64,000 bases of DNA from Roseibium porphyridii (lineage in GTDB: Bacteria > Pseudomonadota > Alphaproteobacteria > Rhizobiales > Stappiaceae): NCBI RefSeq assembly GCF_026191725.2, contig NZ_CP120863.1, forward strand, positions 4,506,001 through 4,570,000, written 5' to 3'. Below the pieces are notes generated by a model. The model was not told where the DNA came from. It worked only from the letters and a program-made list of their open reading frames with translations, and ran no database searches. Made by a program: the position numbers and the translations under genes. Below, piece after piece: positions 57,663 to 64,000 of the stretch (position 1 is the stretch's first letter; every line of letters starts with the position of its first letter).

Positions 57663-58726
57663 CGCATGTCCTCCCCTCGATCAAGGAGCGGGTCGCGCTT
57701 GCGGTAGTCCTGCCAACGATCCCAGAGCCCGAGAAGACCGTCCGGCGAAAAGAAGACAATTGCCAGGAAACCGAGACCGATGAGCAGCTGAAAACGTTCT
57801 CCGCTCAAACCAACTGACAGCAGGACATCAATGGCAAATGTCTTCAGAAGGACATAGATGAACGCTCCGATAAAGGGGCCGATCGGCCGGCTCATACCGC
57901 CTATGACAGCAATCACGAGAATATCGATTGCCGGTCCGATGCCCGCGGTACCCGGCGAAATCTGCGCGGACTGCCAGGTGAGTAGAATGCCTCCCGTCCC
58001 AGCGATCAGTGCAGCAAATGCGTAGGCTGCAATCCGGTGTGCGTTGACGCTGTACCCCAACGCCGCCATCCGTCGGGGATTGTCGCGCACCCCTTGGAGT
58101 GCGAGCCCGAATGGAGCCCGGGAGATATAAAGCACCGAAAAATAGGCAACGGCTGCCCAGAACAAGGTCAAGTAGTAGAACGGTTTGCTTTGTCGCCAGT
58201 CGACACCGAAGAGATCGGGCGGCAAAACGCCGTTGAAGCCGGAAAACCCGTTGAACACGACGTAATTCTGGCGCGTGAAATAGAAGAACGCCGCAGCCAC
58301 TGCGAGCGTAATCATGATGGTATAGATGCCCTCGGTCCGCACTGCGAGAGAGCCAACAATCGTGCCGAAAAGCATGGCCACGATCAGCGCCAACGGGATC
58401 GCGACATACCAGGGCCAACCCATACTGATATCGGTGATCGCACTGTCACCGAAAATAGCCACCATGTATCCGGCAAGGCCGGCAATGGACATCTGAACCA
58501 GACTAACCATGCCGCCATAACCACCCAGGAACATCAGGCTGAGCGAAATCATGCCAAGGATGAAGGTCCAGCCGAAGACCTGATAAAGTGCGAAGTCGCT
58601 TGCAAAAGCAGGCATGATCAAGAGGACGATGCCGACAACCCAATAGCTTGCCGGAATCCGCTCAAACCAGACCCTGTCCTGTGCATTATGTGTTCTGGAT
58701 GTGGAATTGGTTTCCGCCAGCGCCAT
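57659..58726 (-). CDS. Branched-chain-type ABC transporter permease, LivM-like
   Basis: 355 aa inner-membrane protein with about nine hydrophobic helices. LivM family features: FLGGYGGMVSLVQMSIAGLA, GTIVGSLAVRTEGIYTIMIT, and the cytoplasmic coupling loop GVRDNPRRMAALGYSVNAHR. Its stop overlaps the LivG start (ATGA) and its start is 3 bp after the LivH stop, fixing the operon order. Confidence 0.92.
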   Translation of the reverse strand: MALAETNSTSRTHNAQDRVWFERIPASYWVVGIVLLIMPAFASDFALYQVFGWTFILGMISLSLMFLGGYGGMVSLVQMSIAGLAGYMVAIFGDSAITDISMGWPWYVAIPLALIVAMLFGTIVGSLAVRTEGIYTIMITLAVAAAFFYFTRQNYVVFNGFSGFNGVLPPDLFGVDWRQSKPFYYLTLFWAAVAYFSVLYISRAPFGLALQGVRDNPRRMAALGYSVNAHRIAAYAFAALIAGTGGILLTWQSAQISPGTAGIGPAIDILVIAVIGGMSRPIGPFIGAFIYVLLKTFAIDVLLSVGLSGERFQLLIGLGFLAIVFFSPDGLLGLWDRWQDYRKRDPLLDRGEDMR

Positions 58727-58729
58727 CGA

Positions 58730-59743
58730 TCAAGACCTCCCCATGAGGCCCTGCGGGCGGAAAGCAAGCACCAGCACCATGATCAGAAATGTCAGAACAA
58801 CCGCATAAGTCGGGAAATAGACAGAGCCGAACTGCTCGGCCAGACCGATCAGCAATGCGCCGAGCGCGGCACCGGTGATCGACCCCATACCGCCGACAAT
58901 CACGACCACAAGCGAGGCCAGCAGAAAGCGAATGTCTTCGCCCGGTGCCACGGATTGAAACGTGCCGCCGACAACACCTGCGATGCCCGCAAGACCAGCG
59001 CCAAAGGCGAAGACACCGACAAAGACAAGTTGAATGCGTGCACCTGTTGCCGACAGCATGTCCCGGTCATCGACGCCGGCACGGATCATCATTCCGATCT
59101 GCGTCCGGTTCAAGATCAGCCACATGGCAATTCCAATGACGACGGAGGCCAGGAAGATGACCACACGCACAACGGGGTACTTGAGGTAAATGAGATCGCC
59201 GGAAGAGCGTTTCACACCTGTCACCAGAAGCGTTTCCATCGGACCGCTCAACCAGCTTGGTGGCGTGATGTTGTAAAAATCTCCACCCACGCCCCAAAGC
59301 ATGAGATCTGCCATGACGATCGAAATTCCGATGGTGACGAGTGTCTGCCTGAGATCTTGTCCTTCCATGCGGCGGAAGATGAAAATCTGCATGAGGACAC
59401 CGACGGCCGCCACGAGCACAAACGCGACAGGAAAGGCCAGCACCCAGTACCCTGTGGAAGACGCAACGAAGTAGCCGATATATCCGCCGAGCAGGTAAAG
59501 GGATCCATGCGCGAGATTGACGTTGCGCATGAGGCCGAAAATGAGCGTGAACCCGCTGGCGACCAGAAAATACAGTCCACCGAGCGTGATGCCGTTGAAC
59601 AAGGCGTTGAGAAACACTTTCTTGCGGCCGATCACATCGACCAGCCCCTTCGGCCAGATCGCAAAAATCAGCCAGATCAGGACTGCGACCGCCAGCAGGA
59701 TGACAATCGTCCATCCAGGATGCCGTGATGCGAAGGCCCTCAT
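58730..59743 (-). CDS. Branched-chain-type ABC transporter permease, LivH-like
   Basis: 337 aa. Start ATG 59743 (MRAFASRHPGWTIVILLAVA) has GAGG 7 bp upstream; an upstream in-frame start at 59806 is less likely. Inner-membrane permease with LivH signatures NGITLGGLYFLVASGFTLIF, NLAHGSLYLLGGYIGYF and VVIVGGMGSITGAALGALLI. Partner of the next gene. It is the first gene of the long series running to 38540; 59744-59949 upstream should hold the promoter, between it and the AraC-type gene. Confidence 0.92.
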   Translation of the reverse strand: MRAFASRHPGWTIVILLAVAVLIWLIFAIWPKGLVDVIGRKKVFLNALFNGITLGGLYFLVASGFTLIFGLMRNVNLAHGSLYLLGGYIGYFVASSTGYWVLAFPVAFVLVAAVGVLMQIFIFRRMEGQDLRQTLVTIGISIVMADLMLWGVGGDFYNITPPSWLSGPMETLLVTGVKRSSGDLIYLKYPVVRVVIFLASVVIGIAMWLILNRTQIGMMIRAGVDDRDMLSATGARIQLVFVGVFAFGAGLAGIAGVVGGTFQSVAPGEDIRFLLASLVVVIVGGMGSITGAALGALLIGLAEQFGSVYFPTYAVVLTFLIMVLVLAFRPQGLMGRS

Positions 59744-59949
59744 GTGCGGACCTCGCACAAGAGATAGGTCCCGGTGCTGTATTCGAATTGCCGCATAATG
59801 CGACACCCTCCCAAAGCGCTGTTGACGACAAAGTCTTCCGCTCTTGAAGAAAGGCTACGGCTTAGTTTCGGAATTCGGCGTACCCGATAGTCTTCTCGGA
59901 TGGCCCAACATCGGCATTATTGATGCCGATGCAGATTGGCGCTCAGGCG

Positions 59950-60783
59950 CTATTCGACATGAGCAACCCTGCGATAGTCGCTTGGCGGAATGCCGACATT
60001 GGAAGAGAAGAACCGCGTGAAGCTTGCCTGCGAGGAAAAGCCGAGATCGTAACTGATTTCTGTGACCGACTTGTCGGTCGTCATCAGATCCGAAATCGCC
60101 TGCTCCGCCCTTAGCGTGTTCAAATAGAGATTGGGTGTGATGCCCATTTGCTTCTTGAAAAGCTTGAAGAAATGCGGACGCGACAGTCCGACTTCACGGG
60201 CAAGCCACTCCACCTCAACTTCTTCAGTGTAGTTTTCCTGCATGAGACGCAGAGAACGACGGACGCGATAATCGGTAAAACGCCGCTTGCTGTCTTCCAG
60301 CACCGAACTGCGATCGGCATTGCGCCAGGATTGCTCGAAACACTGAAGCGTTGTGCGGTAGAGATATCCATCAAACAGATGATCATTGCCGCCATCCAGC
60401 AGCAGCGACGTCAGCCGCTTCACCCAATTCATGACATCCGGCGTCATGGAGACATGAGATCTTCCGAAGTTCAGCGCGAACTCCGCAGACTGGCTGTTTT
60501 CCAGAAACCAGATTGGTTTGATGTAGAGCACGAGGCACAGACATGCTTCTGCAGTCGATGCATTTTTCAAATGGAAGCTGTGCTGTTCCCAGGGACTGAC
60601 GGCCACGCCTGTGTGTTTGTCGGCCGGCACCCACTTTCCCGATACGCTGACCTTTGCTTCGGCACCGCTCAAATAGAAGATCAAATGACCTTCTCGATGT
60701 GCGTGCGTCACGATCGGCTTGTCCAGCTTATAAAGCGCTGCCCGACCGAACTCACCGTGGTGAACGGAGATCGCCTCGCTCAT
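59950..60783 (-). CDS. AraC-family transcriptional regulator
   Basis: 277 aa. N-terminal cupin-like sensor domain (HAHREGHLIFYLSGAEAKV, GVAVSPWEQHSFHL) and C-terminal AraC double helix-turn-helix (VEWLAREVGLSRPHFFKLFK, VTEISYDLGFSSQASFTRFF). Three ATGs in a row (60789, 60786, 60783) follow GGGAGGA; the third has normal spacing of 7 bp and is chosen. Located between the transporter operon and the aldehyde dehydrogenase, it is the probable regulator of both, with the pathway substrate as effector (inference). Confidence 0.9.
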   Translation of the reverse strand: MSEAISVHHGEFGRAALYKLDKPIVTHAHREGHLIFYLSGAEAKVSVSGKWVPADKHTGVAVSPWEQHSFHLKNASTAEACLCLVLYIKPIWFLENSQSAEFALNFGRSHVSMTPDVMNWVKRLTSLLLDGGNDHLFDGYLYRTTLQCFEQSWRNADRSSVLEDSKRRFTDYRVRRSLRLMQENYTEEVEVEWLAREVGLSRPHFFKLFKKQMGITPNLYLNTLRAEQAISDLMTTDKSVTEISYDLGFSSQASFTRFFSSNVGIPPSDYRRVAHVE

Positions 60784-60933
60784 CATCATTCCTCCCGATG
60801 ACTTGCACGTTTATCGATGTAAACGTTTTCTTTTAAGTATCCTCCGTAAAAATCGATATTGGCAATACGAAATGACTCACAAAGAGACTTAGAGTTATGG
60901 AAAAAGACTACAAATAATGCTGCAATGCAGCGA

Positions 60934-62364
60934 TCAGGCTCGGATGTAACTTGTTTTTACTGTACTGAAAAATTCAGCTGCATAACGTCCCTGTTCCCTC
61001 GGGCCATAGCTCGATGACTTCCTTCCGCCAAAGGGAACATGGTAGTCCACACCTGCTGTCGGCAGATTGACCATCACGACCCCGGCACGGGATTCTTTCC
61101 TGAATTGGGATGCATATCTGAGGCTCGTTGTCATTATGCCCGAGCAAAGTCCGAACTCTGTATCGTTGGCTGTAGCCAACGCTTCTTCAAAATCGCGAAC
61201 GCGGATAACGGAAGCAACCGGCCCGAACACCTCTTCACGATTGATGCGCATGTCATTGGTGGTATCGGTAAAAAGCGCGGGCCGCAGAAAATAGCCCTCG
61301 TTCGAACCTTTGACGAGATCGCCTCCAGCACGCAGGTTGCCTCCTTGAGCGCGCGCGATCTCGATGTATTTGAGGTCCGTTTCCAGTTGCGCAGCGCTGG
61401 CCACCGGCCCGATATCGGTTTCAGCGTCCAATGCATCGCCAACTTTTAGTGCCCGGCATCTTTCGGTCAGCTTTTCGATGAACCTTCCATAGATGCCCTC
61501 CGTCACGATGAGCCGGGAAGAGGCCGTGCATCTTTGACCCGTTGAATAGAAGGCTCCATCGACAGCACAGTCGACCGCCAGATCCAGATCGGCATCGTCA
61601 AGCACGACAAGGGGGTTTTTCCCCCCCATTTCCAACTGCAGCTTGCGCATATGCCTGATGCAAGCCTGCGCGACGTGAGAGCCCACGCCCTGAGAACCGG
61701 TAAAGGTGACGGCTTCAACATTTTCAGCTTCGAGGATCGTATTTCCAACAACTGATCCCTGCCCGGTGACCAGGTTGAAAACACCCTTTGGAACTCCAGC
61801 ACTTTGAAGGATGTCAGCCAGCACCCATGCACATCCTGGGACAAGTTCAGCTGGCTTGAAAACCACGGTGTTGCCATAACAAAGAGCCGGGGCAATCTTC
61901 CAGGATGGTATCGCCATCGGGAAATTCCAGGGCGTGATGATCCCGATAACACCAAGTGGCTCACGCGTGACTTCAACCGACACACCGGGGCGGACGGACG
62001 GAAGAAGTTCGCCGGCTTGCCGAAGGCATTCGCCGGCGAAAAAACGAAAGATATTGGCAGCCCGTTCGGTTTCCGCAATCCCTTCGCGCAGTGTCTTGCC
62101 TTCCTCACGCGACAGAAGCGTCCCGATTTCAGTTTTCCGTCCGATCACTTGGTCTGCCACACGGTTCAGGATGTCGAACCTGAATTGCGGGGTGGTGGAC
62201 GCCCAGGCCGGAACGGCGCGGGCTGCCGCCTCTATCGCGGCCTGCGTCTCGGCCCTGCCCGCATGGGCATAAAGATCGATCACGTCATTCGTATTTGACG
62301 GATTGCGGTTTTCCTCCGCATGCGCTGTCGTGACCCAAGCGCCGTCAATCAAGAGAGGCTTCAT
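60934..62364 (-). CDS. NAD(P)-dependent aldehyde dehydrogenase
   Basis: 476 aa. Start ATG 62364 overlaps the upstream stop (TGATG) after AGGTGA. Catalytic Cys in STGQRCTASSRL, general-base Glu in LQLEMGGKNPLVVLDDAD, Asn in TPWNFPMAIPSWKIAPAL and NAD site VTFTGSQGVGSHV are intact. The closest familiar types are semialdehyde dehydrogenases such as ketoglutarate-semialdehyde dehydrogenase; the exact substrate is open. A homopolymer run (G7-A5-C5 on the coding strand near 61612-61628) encodes GGKNP and is read through in frame. Confidence 0.9.
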   Translation of the reverse strand: MKPLLIDGAWVTTAHAEENRNPSNTNDVIDLYAHAGRAETQAAIEAAARAVPAWASTTPQFRFDILNRVADQVIGRKTEIGTLLSREEGKTLREGIAETERAANIFRFFAGECLRQAGELLPSVRPGVSVEVTREPLGVIGIITPWNFPMAIPSWKIAPALCYGNTVVFKPAELVPGCAWVLADILQSAGVPKGVFNLVTGQGSVVGNTILEAENVEAVTFTGSQGVGSHVAQACIRHMRKLQLEMGGKNPLVVLDDADLDLAVDCAVDGAFYSTGQRCTASSRLIVTEGIYGRFIEKLTERCRALKVGDALDAETDIGPVASAAQLETDLKYIEIARAQGGNLRAGGDLVKGSNEGYFLRPALFTDTTNDMRINREEVFGPVASVIRVRDFEEALATANDTEFGLCSGIMTTSLRYASQFRKESRAGVVMVNLPTAGVDYHVPFGGRKSSSYGPREQGRYAAEFFSTVKTSYIRA

Positions 62365-63515
62365 CAATTCACCTGAATTTCATTCGATAGAGCCGACTTC
62401 ATGATCGAAAACAGGCTCGGGCTGCTGAGCGCTCTCGGGCTTTGAACCGCTGCCAGGTCCGATGCGGCAAGATCGGCCGCAATCCTGATTTCTTCCTCGT
62501 TGATGCCCATCTCGGCAAGGCTTTCCGGCAGTGGCAGCGTATAAAGAAAATCAGCAACGCAGCGTGCAGGCGACCTATCTTCTCCCGATTTGAGAACCTG
62601 CCTCAGCGTGATGTATTTTTCCTGTGCGGCATCTGCGTTGAACTGCAGAACCGCCGGCAGAAGCAACCTGCTGAGAGCACCGGGATCCAGTCGTCTGCCG
62701 GCCACCGTTTCCAGGGCGCATCCAATCGCATGGATCGTCCCGAGGCCTTTTTGAAGTGCCAACGCGCCATTCAGACTGGCAGCCATCAATTCTCTGCGGG
62801 CCTGAACAGTGTCCTCGTCCAGAACCTTATGAAGGTTGCTGACAACACGGCCGAGGCCGTCGAGAGCTATGCCGTCAGCGGGCGGGTTGAACCCGGGAGA
62901 GAGATAAGCCTCAATGCACCGGCCCATGGCATCAGCCCCGGCACTGGCACTCTCAATCCGACCTGCACCCAAGGTCAGCGTCGGATCGCAGATCGTCATG
63001 GTCGGCACCAGTTTCTTGCACATCAGGCGGGTTCGTTCGCCGCTTGTCAGTATAACCGGTGCATGTGCGCTCACGGCTGCACCAAACCCTTGAATGCTCG
63101 GCACCGCATAAAGATCAGGCAGGTTTGTGCCGATCCGCCTCGATCCGCCGCTGGCATAGGAAAAGGTTTCCAGAGGCTCGGCATGGGCGATTGAAATTCT
63201 TGCAATCTTGGCCAGGTCAATCGCCGTATTGCGGCCAAATGCGATCAACAGGTCGCGCTCAGTCTGGCGGAACACCGTCGCAATTTCCTTGGCCGCTGTT
63301 TCGTTCGGAATGTCGGGAATATCGCTAAAAACTTCAAGGGAAGTGCGCACTGGCAAACCGGCCAGCAAGCGCTCAAAAAGCTCGCTGTTCAGATGCGGTT
63401 CGTCCGTGATGATCAGGGGACGCTTTTTGCGATTGACTTCAATTTCGGACCAAAGCGCTTCTTCCAAAACGCCGTCGGCGAAATGAACTCGCGTGACGTA
63501 TGTGATGAGCGTCAT
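62364..63515 (-). CDS. Iron-alcohol-dehydrogenase/maleylacetate-reductase-like protein with lost metal ligands
   Basis: 383 aa, normal length and fold pattern for group III Fe-ADH or maleylacetate reductase (IAFGRNTAIDLAKI, AGADAMGRCIEAYLSPGFNP, GLGTIHAIGCALETVAGRRL). The usual metal site (DAxxHxxE, then two downstream His) is degraded: Asp195 remains, but the next ligand is Arg199, and Cys266 and the DPG segment stand where His are expected. The coenzyme loop GGGS is AFGRN and the GTGSE motif is GFGAAVS. It may be a pseudoenzyme or work without iron. Coupled to the aldehyde dehydrogenase by a 1-bp overlap. Stop-free, so under selection rather than decaying. Confidence 0.72.
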   Translation of the reverse strand: MTLITYVTRVHFADGVLEEALWSEIEVNRKKRPLIITDEPHLNSELFERLLAGLPVRTSLEVFSDIPDIPNETAAKEIATVFRQTERDLLIAFGRNTAIDLAKIARISIAHAEPLETFSYASGGSRRIGTNLPDLYAVPSIQGFGAAVSAHAPVILTSGERTRLMCKKLVPTMTICDPTLTLGAGRIESASAGADAMGRCIEAYLSPGFNPPADGIALDGLGRVVSNLHKVLDEDTVQARRELMAASLNGALALQKGLGTIHAIGCALETVAGRRLDPGALSRLLLPAVLQFNADAAQEKYITLRQVLKSGEDRSPARCVADFLYTLPLPESLAEMGINEEEIRIAADLAASDLAAVQSPRALSSPSLFSIMKSALSNEIQVN

Positions 63516-63563
63516 GGCCTGATCTCGAGGATACGCTGCACTGGAGCGCGAAAAGATAAATCG

Positions 63564-63591
63564 GCACCGGGCAGAAACTTCTGCCCGGTGC
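63564..63591 (-). terminator. Hairpin after the Liv-type binding-protein gene
   Basis: A 12-bp perfect stem (GCACCGGGCAGA / TCTGCCCGGTGC) with a 4-base loop, 8 bp after the binding-protein stop. On the minus strand it is followed by a T-rich but interrupted tract (CGATTTATCTTTTCG), so it may be an attenuator or mRNA-stabilising hairpin separating the abundant binding protein from downstream genes. Confidence 0.55.
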
Positions 63592-63599
63592 AGTCGCCG

Positions 63600-64000
63600 T
63601 CAGTAAGAAGTCTTACACTCAGGCACGTCGCGGCTCGGGAGGCCGATCTTTGCAAAGACCTCGGGATCGATGCCGAGTGTCTGAGGGACATTGTCCTTGA
63701 TTTTCACCAGTTTCGTGACCAGTGATCCATCATCGAGTTCGGTTACTTCCGACACGAAATTGGCACCGATGGCCTGACGGTTTCCATCAAGCTTGATCTT
63801 GCCGTTCGGAGCATCCAGTTCAAGATTGCTCAGGCAGGCACGGAACGCGGCATGCCCATCGGACAGATCACCACCAACCTCATCAAGGCAAGTCATGGCC
63901 GCTGTCGTGGCGTTGTAATAGCCGGTTGCCAGCAGAGACGGGCTCGGGAAGCGTTTGTCGGGCGGGAACGCATCCTGATAGGCTTTCACATAAGCCTGCC
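63600..64000 (-). CDS. Liv-type ABC transporter substrate-binding protein (C-terminal part)
   Basis: The frame is open to the window edge (133 codons visible); about two thirds of a normal 390-residue protein lies outside. The visible part fits the periplasmic-binding-protein type 1 (leucine/amide) family C-terminus: SLLATGYYNATTAAMTCLDE, FRACLSNLELDAPNGKIKLD, RQAIGANFVSEV and the end LPSRDVPECKTSY. The terminal Cys pair probably forms a disulfide. It should feed the LivHMGF-type transporter encoded at 54689-59743, although three other genes separate them. Confidence 0.85.
   Translation of the reverse strand, partial: QAYVKAYQDAFPPDKRFPSPSLLATGYYNATTAAMTCLDEVGGDLSDGHAAFRACLSNLELDAPNGKIKLDGNRQAIGANFVSEVTELDDGSLVTKLVKIKDNVPQTLGIDPEVFAKIGLPSRDVPECKTSY

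Noticed and set aside
58037..59728. Plus-strand 563-codon frame rich in His, Asp, Arg and Gln
   Set aside because: It lies exactly opposite the LivM- and LivH-like permeases; hydrophobic codons read backwards give this composition.
61612..61628. Programmed frameshift at the G7-A5-C5 tract in the aldehyde dehydrogenase
   Set aside because: The frame continues correctly through the catalytic Glu motif and no second product or alternative frame of interest follows.

Overview
The window looks like a chromosomal stretch of a marine alphaproteobacterium of the Rhizobiales/Hyphomicrobiales, most like the Roseibium/Labrenzia (Stappiaceae) type. This rests on a chvE-gguA-gguB sugar-uptake operon with a divergent LysR gene, the rhizobial housekeeping order murA / DUF2948 / hisD / UPF0262 / low-Mr phosphatase / infA / maf / yacG, and very large RTX-type surface proteins. 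Genus assignment is inference.

Layout. (1) 1-4885: monosaccharide ABC transporter on the minus strand (permease truncated by the window edge) with a divergent LysR regulator; a perfect CRP-type palindrome lies between them. (2) 4886-10803: an AT-rich leader with a GC palindrome, then a 1766-residue LamG/RTX protein made of three almost identical 1590-bp tandem units, closed by a strong terminator and followed by tRNA-Phe(GAA). (3) 11173-15512: a Slam-like outer-membrane protein and an exported FecR-domain protein with a TbpB-like C-terminal barrel, in one operon. (4) 15683-25010: 5'-nucleotidase, then the conserved housekeeping cluster, interrupted by a SnoaL-like gene, a DUF3124 gene, a small membrane protein and a MITE-like inverted repeat. 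(5) 25445-38085: tRNA-Thr(GGT), a gene-poor 0.8 kb, and a translationally coupled three-gene operon: GNAT acyltransferase, small AT-rich secreted protein, and a 3498-residue protein with an N-terminal unknown domain, a Hint (intein/hedgehog-type) domain, about two dozen DxDGDG-type repeats, a DUF4214 domain and long RTX arrays. (6) 38540-64000: a catabolic island entirely on the minus strand.

The catabolic island probably contains one transcription unit of about 21 kb (59743 down to 38540): branched-chain-type ABC permeases and ATPases (the last fused to a Tm-1/UPF0261 domain), a PEP-hydrolase-family protein, a giant flotillin, two CoxG-like SRPBCC proteins around a SnoaL-like protein, a xanthine-dehydrogenase-type molybdenum hydroxylase whose large subunit is split in two genes, CoxD/CoxE-like AAA and VWA proteins, an amidohydrolase, an MBL-fold lactonase, an SMP-30/isochorismatase fusion and a short-chain dehydrogenase. 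Upstream lie an AraC regulator, an aldehyde dehydrogenase, a degenerate Fe-ADH-type protein and the end of a Liv-type binding protein. The simplest reading is uptake, hydroxylation and lactone/ring opening of an unidentified small organic compound.

Strongest leads for new biology: the Mo-hydroxylase/flotillin operon, where the flotillin carries about 14 tandem 44-residue (4 x 11) coiled-coil repeats; the GNAT-Hint-RTX giant operon; and the Slam/FecR-TbpB-like pair. No CRISPR array, intact insertion sequence, prophage or type I secretion exporter gene was seen.
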